From: Seminavis robusta
Taxonomy: Eukaryota > Bacillariophyta > Bacillariophyceae > Naviculales > Naviculaceae
DNA length: 38,120 nucleotides
Assembly: GCA_903772945.1 (NCBI GenBank)
Contig: CAICTM010001074.1
Span: 1-38,120, forward strand
Reading direction: 5' to 3'
The stretch's first letter is position 1. Each line of letters opens with the position of its first letter. The notes beneath the pieces were generated by a model. The model saw only the letters and a program-made list of their open reading frames with translations, was not told where the DNA came from and ran no database searches. Shown here piece by piece: positions 10,694 to 20,239 of this stretch. The position numbers and the translations under genes are program-made.

Positions 10694-10837
10694 AATTTGA
10701 TTTCAAATTGAGTCCCACAAGAGTGTTGCCAGTCCCACAAGAGTGTTGCCAGTGTTGCCGGCAACGTTGCCAGTGTTGCCGGCAACGTTGCCGTGGGACT
10801 GGCAACACTCTTGTGGGACTCAATTTGAAATCAAATT
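10694..10837. repeat. Foldback (inverted repeat) element
   Basis: Two 45-nt arms (10694-10738 and 10793-10837) are perfect reverse complements. The 54-nt centre is itself repetitive. A 20-nt unit beginning AGTCCCACAAG is repeated in tandem (10711-10730, 10731-10750). A 21-nt unit beginning AGTGTTGCCGG follows twice (10751-10771, 10772-10792). A single strand could form a long hairpin. It resembles a miniature foldback transposon or a decayed palindrome. I saw no clear target-site duplication. Confidence 0.9.
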
Positions 10838-11790
10838 CTGATTTTCCAAAATGAAAAACATTTCAGTCTTGACAGGACTCATCTCGGTATCTTTTTGCGG
10901 AGTAACCTTCAACCCTATTGTAGTTTCGAAACCCCAACAGTTGTCGCTCCCGTGGTGGCGTGGCCACCCGCAAAACGCCAAATGAAGACCCTCCACTACG
11001 GCTCGCTTCATCTATGTAAGACCTCACAAGCTATTGAAACCTCTTAGAACGTGTGACAATGGTGTTCTGAGCATATCTGATTGTCTCAAAGCAGGGAAGA
11101 AGTAGACTAGATTGGGCTTCGAAGGGATGAAATTGGGCTTTGCTGCTCTTATCTCGGGTCTTCTCCACGATGGATGCATTGCGGCTAGCGACAAAGTGAT
11201 GGCATGACGATGACGACGGCGATGGTGGATTATGGTGTGCTCTGATGCTGCGGCATTGCGGCTACCGACAACAAAAGAAATGGTGGAGTCTTCATTGAGC
11301 AGCCGCGGAATTTGCGGTGGAAGCAACTAGGTTGTTACTCTCTGCTGAAGGCAGCACGACGAGGGCGGCAGCTGATCATTGTGTCGGCTGATGGTTGTGG
11401 CCTGGAGTACATGTGTGTATTGCGGCTGGTCGGAGATACCAACAGGAAAATCAACGCAAGGAGAATCAAGCCAAGCCGATACTCAAATTTCATCAACACA
11501 ACAACAGCAGTCAAAAAGACTTGGTTTATTGTCTCTCTGAGACGACGATGCCCTGGCTGCTCATCGTGTCGACCGATGGTTGTGTTCTGGAGTAGTGGAA
11601 GGTAGCACCGAACGAACGAGTTTTCTTGCAAACGAAGGACAAAAAATTGGAAGGACGAAGGGCAATTTGGACGCTATGGTTGCTTCTTGTCACATTAAAA
11701 TTGTGGGAAGTTGGACAACAATGCGGCTGGAGGGAGAAACCTGAACAAAAAACAACAACAAGGAATAGACCAACTCAGCAATAGCGACCA
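10838..11790. other. Intergenic region, no gene supported
   Basis: Contains several diverged short repeats (for example TGTCGGCTGATGGTTGTGGCC near 11382 and TGTCGACCGATGGTTGTGTT near 11566). Small frames on both strands lack any recognisable domain. Probably decayed repeat DNA upstream of the helicase relic. Confidence 0.4.
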
Positions 11791-12222
11791 TGATGCGAAG
11801 CCGTTATTGCAAGCAAACTTCGACGAGTGGGAATACGATTGAGCGAACTTCATGGCAAGCAGGATCAAGAAGCACGGGAACGACGATTGCGTGACTTGCA
11901 ATTGGGGAAAATACAGGTCTGACTTGCAACCGATTTGGCCAGTCGAGGAGTGGATGTGGTCGGATTGTCCGCCGTCATCAACTATGATTTGCCGCGGTCG
12001 ACTGGTAAGAAAATGATTGGTTGCTTCGTTCGCGTCACGTTGTTTACTAGTCTAGCTAGCTAGTGCAAACACATGAGAAATACTCATCATCAGCCATCTC
12101 ACATCGAACGCGTTTTCAAAGCCTACTTTGTGCATTGAGTCGGACGAACGGGACGAGCCGGTCGCAAAGGAGATGTCATTTTGGCACCGATCAACTCTTC
12201 TTTTCGGTCGGTGGATCGATGA
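11791..12222 (+). pseudogene. DEAD-box RNA helicase relic (C-terminal helicase motifs)
   Basis: In one frame the text reads SELHGKQDQEARERR, then ATDLASRGVDV (motif V) and SAVINYDLPRST. After a 117-nt intron it reads YFVH, a stop, and VGRTGRAGRKGD (motif VI). These are the RecA2-lobe motifs of superfamily 2 DEAD-box helicases, enzymes that remodel RNA using ATP. Two in-frame TGA codons lie at 11920-11922 and 12136-12138. The second replaces the invariant Arg of HRxGRTGRxG and would arise from CGA by one C-to-T change. The N-terminal lobe (Q motif, Walker A, DEAD) is not found upstream. The intron retains good splice sites, so this is a fragment of a genomic copy, not a retrocopy. The subfamily cannot be named. 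Confidence 0.8.
12005..12121 (+). other. Intron retained in the helicase relic
   Basis: Donor GTAAGA and acceptor TTTTCAAAG, 117 nt, phase 1. Splicing joins DLPRST to YFVH in the correct helicase register. A CTAGCTAG run lies inside it at about 12051-12063. Confidence 0.75.
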
Positions 12223-13612
12223 CCGCTTCCACAGAGCCTCTTCCTCTTTCGCGACCATGACGCCAACGACACGAAGCCAACGACGCAAAGACTTCCACCG
12301 ATATTGAATGGCTACTACTATGTATTATGTACTCTTCTCCCTCTCCTCCTTCTTCTTCGCCACGACCAAAGAATGGTGTGTTATCTTCAGTAACAGCTCC
12401 ACAGCAACTTCCTCCTCTTCCAAAACAGCCCCCTTGGCCAGACAGATCTCCAACTCATTCTTAATAAAATGGAGCCCACGCCAGTGTCCATTTTGGATCT
12501 ATGCACTAGCTTCACCTTGGAAATGGAAGAAGTGTCAACTTCTTCCTCTATCTGTGCTACAATTATTCATTGCTTCCAACTGCTTACTGTATTCTTGAGT
12601 CAACAAAGCTTCTACTGATGCTACGGCAAAAGCGACAAGCGATCTCCTAAAAAATTCTTCTGTCAAGAGCGAGGTACTCGTACAATTTCCTTGGAAACGT
12701 TGGATTGGAGTGGGACCATGATGATACGACGGCAACACGGACGGCAACAAGTCTCTGGCGACCGTGACGGCAACACGAAAAATAAGCTATTTTGAGGCAA
12801 CTTTGACTCTCACGTGGTACCTTCCTGGCTGCTTGTTCCCTGATATCTCTGGCCAATGGCAGCACCGTCCAATGGCACAGCCGGCAGTTCCCTACGCATG
12901 CACCTTTTTTGGTTCCAAGCTCAAACACACAGGCCCCACTGCTTCTTCTCCTGTTCCTGCCAAGCTCAGTTTCCCTTGAAGTCAGTCTGTTGGTGGTTCC
13001 CAAGTCCTCAAGCTTGGTTTCTCTAGAAGTCTTGTGTCTGGTGGTCCCGGCTGCTTTTCACTTGTGGTCTGGTGGTGGGCTTTCAGCCTTTCTGCCTCTG
13101 CGCTGGTTCAGTTGGTGGCCTCGGTTGGTGGTGCCGCGCACCCAAGTCCCAGTAAGTTGGACTGGACTCCCACAGCTACTCCCACGTGGTACCTTCCTGG
13201 CTGTTTGTACCCTCTTAGCTGCATGAGTCCTACATTCCTTGATTGGAGTTTCCGTTCCTTTGGTTCTTTCTTTGTCTGTGTAGCTAGCTTTTTAGAAACT
13301 CGCTTGACCTTGTCTTGTCTCGCCTCAACCCCTCTTGTTCTGTCAAGTCTTTGCCGCTCAAGTCTTGCACTGGCACCTCAAAAGAGGACACGAGGGTGCA
13401 TCTAGCTAGTAGCTAGCTAGCTATCAAAAGATTGATATGTCCACCGGTGCAGTACAGTGCAGTTTATTCCTCCGCATGCAACTGCCAACACCGCCACTCA
13501 TCGGATAGGTTTACCACTCTGCTGGCTCACTAGCAATTCATCACTTACATGTACTTCGACAGCTGCCCTCTTCTCTGACGTGGTAAACTCTTTCGGATTG
13601 CCGATACACATA
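12223..13612. other. Intergenic region, no gene supported
   Basis: C/T-rich DNA with short diverged direct repeats. For example, ACGTGGTACCTTCCTGGCTG occurs near 12811 and again near 13182. Frames of up to about 120 codons exist on both strands, but none shows a domain or convincing composition. A CTAGCTAG run lies at 13402-13424. Confidence 0.4.
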
Positions 13613-13674
13613 CTTATGCCCTGATCTCCAGTGAGGTGATCATCTTATGCCCTGATCTCCAGTGAGGTAATCAT
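13613..13674. repeat. 31-nt tandem duplication
   Basis: Two head-to-tail copies (13613-13643, 13644-13674) differ at one base. They lie about 40 nt upstream of the membrane-protein start codon, so they fall in its promoter or 5' UTR. Confidence 0.95.
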
Positions 13675-13713
13675 TCACCGAACGGGTGCTCTTTCCTTCG
13701 AGAAGGTGCCCCG

Positions 13714-14575
13714 ATGTATAAGTACGAAAGTACGAACGGTACCACCATACCCTTATATCATACTCCGAGTATTGCCTGGCAAAGAACAAAGAACAAGTAA
13801 GTGCATCAGCGCAGCCACCATGCAGTCACCGACCACCTGTACCACCCAAGGAACGCCCATAAAATCAAACAAAATCTGCAACACAAACCCAAAACATTCC
13901 ATCCACAGGTCAAGTCTCTCCACCAACTATTTGCAAAAGCTACTGTACAGTATCACCACGATCACCATGACCTTTGTTGAAGCAACGAGCGGTAGCGATG
14001 ACAACCACAAAGTGCTCCCTCGTGACTTTGGCTCTGAAGAAGTGGCGCGATATCTGGAAGAGCGAGGCTTGATCAATGATTGCAGTTTCAAGGATGACAG
14101 CAACCCGGAAGCATCCTACTACGTCTTCAAGGGTCGATCCTTCTTTCCCGTGTCTCGCAGTGTGGTGCTGTTGCTGCTGGTGGAACCCTACGACAAGTTC
14201 TACCAGATGGAAGGATCTACCGTGGGGCTTCTCTTTTACATGATCTACTTCCCCGTTGGCCTACTCATCACAACGGCGGCGCTGCTGGCCTTTTGCATTT
14301 GGTTCGATTGCTGCATCCAACCTTGGATGCTCGAACCAGATCAAATTGGGATCTATGGCAATGGACGACACTTTGCCTGGAAAAAGAAGAGTGACGAAGA
14401 TGTCAATAATGGAGGAGAAGAACCAAACGAAGCCGTCGACGGGAAACGACAACGTCAAACACCCATATCCACCTGTCTCTGTATCTACAATGCTTGTCTG
14501 GTTACCAAACAAGTGGAATACGACGAGGAAGAAGTTGCCACCAGGGTTGGTGCCGAACCTCTGGTGCATGCCTAG
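13714..14575 (+). CDS. Small membrane protein of unknown function
   Basis: No family recognised. A phase-2 intron (13797-13908) with strong sites joins an upstream exon starting at ATG 13714 (MYKYESTNGTT) to the main frame in register, giving 249 residues. If translation starts instead at ATG 13967 (MTFVEATSG), the product is 202 residues. The body has a soluble N-terminal part and a short hydrophobic stretch (SVVLLLLVEPY). A long membrane segment follows (FYMIYFPVGLLITTAALLAF) ending in a Cys-containing CIWFDCC patch. The C-terminal tail is charged, then Cys-containing. Probably an endomembrane or plasma-membrane protein with one or two passes. The 3' end runs straight into a CTAGCTAG-type run. 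It stands alone between repeat-rich regions. Confidence 0.65.
13797..13908 (+). other. Intron of the membrane-protein gene
   Basis: Donor GTAAGT and acceptor CATCCACAG, 112 nt. The lengths of the flanking exons (83 and 667 nt) sum to a multiple of three from ATG 13714, which supports the splice and the upstream start together. Confidence 0.7.
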
Positions 14576-15560
14576 CTACAGTAGCTAGCTACGCGTAGTT
14601 ACAATCCTGCAACGCCACAGCCGGCAATACATTCATGCAATCACACGACACGAGACAGCTAGAAGAATGAAACATCCAGAGACAAGGGAAGCATCCTCTT
14701 TTATGAACCGACCATTGCAATCCACACATAGTCTCCTGCCCTCCAATGCTTCTACTGCATTGAGTTTGGATACTCTCTAATCCAATCCATCTACAAGCGG
14801 CGTTGTACAATAGACTAGCCATTCACCATCTTCTTTCTTCTCTACTAGCTAGGTAGATGGGTAGTGCCTTCAGCAAGGCAGAGTCGGAACGAGGCTTCCT
14901 TTCCGAAACGTAATCTATGAGGGTCCCAGATGGTGTTGCTCAACGAGGAACAAGCCACCGAAAGTACGGTACCGATCATTCCGTCTGTTTTTGAGCACTG
15001 ACCATCATAGTCGACAAGCAAGAGAACTCCACCGGAAAGTCAACGAGTAAGAGAGCACTGAGCCTCATATCTGACGTTTTCCATTGGCAACAACAAGAGC
15101 TATACAACAACAACAAACACAAGTCGGCGAGTAAAGAACAAGAACTCCATCGGCAACAGTACATACTGTGACTGGAGCACCACTACCGGTACGGAAGATA
15201 GGATCTCGAAACTGAGGCTACTAGTACCGGTACGGATACCACCTTTACACAGCACGCTGTCAAGACAACGAAAGAGTGCGCATCCTATAGTCCATGGGCC
15301 ATCAACCAACCTGTTGGGGGTCGAGCTAGCGTGGTGAAGTATCTACAGACTTTTTCTTTCCAAAGCACCACCAAATCATCCATGTCCACGCAGGCAGGAG
15401 TGCTCGTCCACTGGCACCAATCCGTTGTAAAGATCCCCCCTCTTCAACAGCCCGCAAGTACACGTATCCAACTCTGAGTCGTCTTCCTTTTTGGGAAGCC
15501 ATCTACTCGGAACCCGCTTCTTCGTCGTCATTTGAGAGAGCATAGCAAATTGGCGCAACT
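14576..15560. other. Intergenic region, no gene supported
   Basis: Starts with a CTAGCTAG-type run. Holds diverged repeats of a CAAGAGAACTCCACCGG-like unit (around 15019 and 15138) and two TACCGGTA palindromes (15184-15191, 15225-15232). The part next to gene B (15376-15560) has short frames that may be the decayed 3' end of that gene. Confidence 0.4.
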
Positions 15561-16027
15561 TCATCCGCTACAGCATCCAGCCATGTCATCTTCACCCCAC
15601 TCTCCAATTGGGGCCTGGGCCTGGGTCGCGCGAACAAATTGGTCGACAAGTTCCTGGATACAATCAGCTTTCTGGTGGATCTGATCACGCAAGTCTTTGT
15701 TTTCCTTGGACTGGTCTGCGAGACTCTTCTTGTGCTCTTCCGTCACTGATTCAAGCTGGGATTTGAGGATTTCCTGATGGGCCAGAGATTCTGTCAGCTG
15801 GTCACGAAGGTTTTTTTTTGTTCCTTCTCCGAGTCTTCTAGCTGGAGTTTGAGACGGCGGTTCACATCCATCAAGGCCTTCAAATAATTGAGCAACTCAG
15901 CACGGGGAATTCCACTCGAGCCGGCGGTGGCAGTGAAGGTCCCTGCTGTAGTGCTTTTGGTAGGAGCATTGGCCTTCTTGGAAGTTTGAGCGTCGAGCGT
16001 AGGCTGATTCTCCTTGTTGTTCACCAT
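15561..16027 (-). CDS. Gene B: coiled-coil protein related to gene A, frame broken
   Basis: No family recognised. ATG at 16027 begins MVNNKENQPTLDAQ, similar in pattern to the MADNNNDEEQPTVEQ of gene A. A Ser/Thr/Ala linker is followed by a coiled coil (LLNYLKALMDVNRRLKLQLE). The frame slips by -1 at the A9 run (+ strand T9 at 15811-15819). The coiled coil continues in the next frame (DQLTESLAHQEILK, then SKENKDLRDQIHQK) to a stop at 15561. With the missing base allowed for, the product is about 155 residues, far shorter than gene A. It could be a real short paralogue with an assembly error or a decaying copy. Confidence 0.55.
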
Positions 16028-16240
16028 TGTCGCAGTATGAGGTTGCTCCCCAGAGAGTGCGCGTAGAAGGAAGGAAAGAAATTGACGAAGAAGAGTAAAC
16101 GGATTGGTGATACAAGTAGCAAAGAGAGGCTGGGCAATGACAAGCGCTGTGGCTGTCAACAATGAATTTATGTGCAATGACAAGACTGTGGCTGTCAACG
16201 ACGAAAGCGAGTTGTGAGTTGTTTGTGAGAGGAGAAAACA
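16028..16240 (-). promoter_or_regulatory. Upstream region of gene B, shared with gene A
   Basis: Carries the same ordered blocks as the gene A upstream region. It also has an internal duplication of a GCAATGACAAG...GCTGTGGCTGTCAAC unit (16134-16160 and 16174-16199). Confidence 0.65.
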
Positions 16241-16433
16241 ATGATGCCTTTTGGAGCTCTTGTGCGACCGTGGATCACGGGATTGATCATTTATTTGTTT
16301 GTGTGCGCCCTTCTCAAATCCGATGTCAGACAGTGGGCAAGCCAAATGGCCAAATGAAGACGGACTTCCGCTACTCACTGCCTTACTACAGTGAAGAGCT
16401 TGTCGCACTTGTGATTTTTAAGGTCCTCACGTA

Positions 16434-16465
16434 ACCGACAGCGGGTCAACAGCACCACAATGTAG
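16434..16465 (+). repeat. Left terminal inverted repeat
   Basis: 32 nt beginning ACCGACAGCGGGTC, a perfect reverse complement of 17713-17744. Confidence 0.95.
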
Positions 16466-16769
16466 CAGGCCACCAGGTGGCACTTAAATAAAAAATACCT
16501 CTGCTTAATAATTTAGCCACCACCAATGAGGTGGCGAATACGGTATACGGTAAACAATGTGAACGGTGTTACACCGATTACACAAGGTCAACCGTATACC
16601 GTTTCAACCATATACCGTTTACCAAAGAAAATTCTATATCGTTTACCGTATATTGTTTGGATTCTTTTGTTTCCTGAGTACCACCGTTTACCGTTTACCG
16701 TAGACGAATTTTGGTCATTATCTAAGTCATTGTGTCCATGTACAACAGCAGCATCATCACAAGTCAGCA

Positions 16770-17221
16770 TCATATCAACAAAGCAAACAGATCAACAATG
16801 GCTGAATACTTTGAAAACCTACATAATCTTTCCAACTTTGACTGCACTTCAGCTGTCTGGAAACCAACTGAAGCGATATTTTCAGGAGCAATTTTGCGAT
16901 TTAAGTGCTGATTGAAATCAGAACCACCAATAGGGCGAACCTTTCCAGAGTATTTGAACTCTGTCGTGTCTAGCCCAAAGCAGTGACCACAGATAATTGG
17001 TGTGTCCTTGTGTACTATCATAGTAAGCTGATCTTCTTTATCGGAGTTTGCTTTTCCATGGCATCCACAAATGCTTCCTTTGGGATACTTTCGTAGCTTG
17101 GATAGATGCCATATGGGTAAGGTTCAAGAAGAGGAGTCTCATTGATCTTGGTTTCCTCCTCCTCTGTCTCATCTGCTGTGACTTTGGGTTTCCCCTTGCG
17201 TTGTTTCTTCTTTGGATGCAT
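16770..17221 (-). pseudogene. ORF pair inside the TIR element
   Basis: ATG at 17221 starts a Lys/Glu-rich 67-codon frame (MHPKKKQRKGKPKVTADE) that stops at 17018. A second frame overlapping its end continues with MIVHKDTPIICGHCFG to a stop at 16770. The two read as one protein of about 145 residues with a frame break near 17035-17050. No family recognised. It is either the decayed cargo gene of the element or a captured host fragment. Confidence 0.4.
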
Positions 17222-17610
17222 TGTAGGCGGGCGGATACCGTATACCGTAAAATGTAAAACCGTAAACCGTAAATTGTAAGTGGTCAACAACGGATGGACG
17301 GTAAACCGTAAACAGTAAACTGTGGGTATTGTAAACCGTAAACGGTACAGACGGGATTTTTGATCTGAGAATATGCCGTATGTACGGTAAACCGTAAACG
17401 GTACATACAGGATTTTTGATCAGACAGTATGCGGTATGTGCAGTATACAGCAAGGATCAGATGTTGACTTTAACAGTGTAAAGCCCTTTGAAATAAGCAG
17501 CTTCCTTTTGTAGAATAGTAGTAGAGGGTATATGACCACAAGTAATCACAAGGAGGGGAGTGTGGTTGCCTTCTAGCAGAAGCAAAGATGGCAACAACAA
17601 CAGCAATATA

Positions 17611-17647
17611 CTGTTGCTGTTGCTGTTGTTGTTGTTGTTGTTGTTGT
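17611..17647. repeat. TTG/CTG microsatellite
   Basis: Trinucleotide run near the right end of the TIR element. A CAA-rich stretch just upstream (17592-17606) could pair with it as a hairpin. Confidence 0.85.
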
Positions 17648-17712
17648 GACTTGTGATTTTTGGGAACATTGTTTATTCAGTTACTAGCGAACACAAGACT
17701 AAAACTGGCATA

Positions 17713-17744
17713 CTACATTGTGGTGCTGTTGACCCGCTGTCGGT
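17713..17744 (-). repeat. Right terminal inverted repeat
   Basis: 32 nt ending GACCCGCTGTCGGT, a perfect reverse complement of 16434-16465. Confidence 0.95.
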
Positions 17745-17989
17745 CAGGTCGGGTTCGAATCTCCAAATTCGAGCTATTCTAGAATTTAGCAGTACATTTT
17801 AGCTCGACCTAGAAGTAGTGGTTCCCATCCCAAAAAGGAATCTCAAAATGAGGGAATCTCGCACCTCAGCTCCAAGATTTTTCACACTTTTGGCTTTTCA
17901 GTTCGAAGCGTTTGCATGTAACCAATCTCAATCTTGCTTCTCGGGAATATGTTTTGGGTGAGAAAAGCTCACTATTAGAGGTACCCAAC

Positions 17990-19860
17990 ATGGCTGACAG
18001 GGAAAGGTCAACACAACCATTGGTAACACCACACCAAACTAGGAGGCATGGCACCAGAAGTGCTTCAAGGAATGTGGTTTTCACTTCAGGCTCCAATGTG
18101 GTTGGATTTGGAAGCAACACCCAAATCAATAAGAAGCTGCGGCGTGAAATGGCAATGCTCGCTCCTGGTGGCAATCGGCATGACAAAAAGAGAGGAAACG
18201 ATGTTTGAAATGTAGATCGATACCTTCAAGGAGCAGCATCAAAGAAGCAGTGTATTAACTCACCAATGGCTGCCACTACTGTGGCAGAAACTGCTCCGGA
18301 CCAATTGGAAGAGGAAACAGAATCATCTGAAGAGTCCGAGTCATCGGAAGAAGAGCAAACCGACGACACTGCAAAGGACACTGCGCGTGTTTCAAAAACA
18401 CCACTGGCAAGTCGCTTCATCGTGGAGAAGGCTATGCTTCAAAGTCTTATATCAACGGCAACCATCTGTTTGGCCTGCAAGAAGGAATGTCAATTAGAAC
18501 TGCAACTTACTAATGTATGTGTAGCCACTATAGGAAAGATTTCCTGCAGTGGATGTGGCAAAGAGACGACTGTTGAACCTCAGCATAGCAAGTATGGAAA
18601 AGAACCCAAAAAGAACAACAAGAAGACTTACCGAAACAGGGACTACAGTACCAATATCTGTTTTGTCACTGCCTTCACAGCTTGTGGCGATGGTCCAGGT
18701 GAGCTGAAAGAATTTGTACTCTTCTTGGACTGTCCAATGCCACCACAATGGCCAAGAGTTCCTTTGGACGTTTGGAAGAATACATATGGCCCGCCATCGA
18801 GGCCATAGTGGAGACTGCTCTACGAGACACCCTGTTTCAGGAGGTTAGAGAAACAATGAAGTCAGTGGAAGGTTTTGATTACGAAGTATGGGAAAAGTGT
18901 GTCGTGGACAACTCACCTCTTCCTGAAACATGCAGTATGGCCCATATAAGAGTGTCAATGGACATGGGATGGCAGAATAGAGGTGGAAGCGGAAGGAAAC
19001 ATGACAGTTTGAGCGGCCATGCACTCTTGGTTGGTTTTATAACAAGGAAGCCTCTCCGTTGGAGTGTAAAGAGTCGTCACTGTTCCTTCTGTGCCCTTCG
19101 TGAGAACAAAAAGCTAGATGTACCAGAGCATAGGTGTCTCAGGAACCACGGTGACAGTGCAAGTTCAATGGAGCCAGCTTCGCTCCTGGACATGATCCAC
19201 TACCTATGGGATAATTACAAGTGCCATGTTGAGACAGTGCTTACGGACGATGACGCTGCAATGGAAGTCAACACAAAATGGTCAAACGAAGACTTCAAGA
19301 AGCACCACAACTTACCATTCACACCCATTGTTGGATACACAAAGCCAAAGGAGGCAACAACAAGGCCAAAGCCAATCAAGAGAAAGGGTGGTGGTCTCCG
19401 GTATCCAATCCTAGTTCCCTATTGGGCATCCGACCCAGCTCACAGGAAGAAGTCCCTTCGAAACCAGCTTTATGACATGAAGAAGCCAGGAATATACAAA
19501 AGCTATGGCCTCATGGAGGGAGACATCACCTGCCTGACTCTTTCCTTTGTGTACATGCTCCGCCAGCTGAACGGGGTAGCAGAAGGTGAATACATGAAGC
19601 GTGGAAAGGCTGTACTCGAACATCACTTCGATAATCATGAGTTCTGCGGTGACTTCTGTAAAAGAAAGAACCAAACAGCAGAAGTTTACAGATGCAAGAC
19701 AAGGAATAAGAATCTATACAACTCACTGAAATCTGTCCTGGATCACTTTACGTCGTTCGAGAAGCTCAAGGAATGTGCACATGGATCAGACACTCAGGTC
19801 AATGAGTGCATGAACAATGCCATTTCATGGTTTGCTCCAAATGCAATACACGGCTCTTAG
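17990..19860 (+). pseudogene. Mutator-like DDE transposase, broken
   Basis: The core reads VSMDMGWQNRGGSGRKHDS, SLSGHALLVGF, a C..C...H.C..N zinc-type cluster (HCSFCALRE, PEHRCLRNHGD), VETVLTDDDAA and, near the end, TQVNECMNNAISWFAPNA. This order matches the Mutator-like transposase domain found in many protist and animal elements. The D of DMGW, a D of TDDDA and the E of NECMN are candidate DDE residues. An upstream frame starting at ATG 17990 and an acidic SSEE region precede it. Breaks are an in-frame TGA at 18206-18208 and a -1 slip at about 18741-18746. The intact product would be about 623 residues. It begins some 245 nt after the right TIR of the neighbouring element. I could not find TIRs around the transposase itself. 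Confidence 0.75.
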
Positions 19861-20239
19861 CCTTATTCGCGACTCGATCCTAGATAGGGTTTGAGTTCGA
19901 CTCATGACTGAGTCTCTCGTGAATAGTCATTGAGACAGGGTTCTCAATGACCGCTCTAGTCATACTAGTTGATGATGAAACATCGCTCTAGATATTTAGC
20001 CAGCGTGGAGTACTTCCACGCTACTAGATAAATGCTAGACGAATCTTCCACGCGTTCCGTTTTTGGATCGTGGAGTGAGTAGGATTGCTACCGCAACCTA
20101 CTCTATCACACTCTACAGTCTCCCGCGGGAGTTCAGATCTACGATCCTTTGATTGTGGATCTCTCTCGTTGATTAGTTTTCATAGCTTTCTAATCCTCTC
20201 ATAACTTTCATGCTCTCAAACTCAAAACACTCGAAAGAT
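19861..20239. other. Non-coding stretch between transposase and copia remnant
   Basis: Holds small inverted repeats such as AGCGTGGAGTACTTCCACGCT (about 20002-20022), CTCCCGCGGGAG and several GAGTC/GACTC words. It might be LTR or leader sequence of the following retroelement, but no matching copy is found downstream, so this stays open. Confidence 0.35.

Larger units (their letters stand above)
16434..17744. mobile_element. DNA transposon with 32-bp TIRs, probably non-autonomous
   Basis: About 1.3 kb bounded by perfect 32-nt terminal inverted repeats. Inside each end lie many copies of a short motif related to ACCGTTTACCGT: in this orientation near the left end (about 16535-16705) and as the complement ACGGTAAAC near the right end (about 17230-17450). 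Arrays of inverted subterminal motifs are typical transposase binding regions in hAT, CACTA and some Mutator-like elements. No DDE domain is encoded. The bases just outside the repeats show no obvious target-site duplication, so the superfamily is open. Confidence 0.85.

Noticed and set aside
12647..13003. 118-codon - strand frame
   Set aside because: Composition rich in Arg, Cys and Ser with no domain, and no splice partner; overlaps equally meaningless frames on the other strand.
17749..17761. GGGTTCGAATCTC, like a tRNA B box
   Set aside because: No matching A box, acceptor stem or anticodon arm fits upstream; the preceding bases are the transposon TIR.
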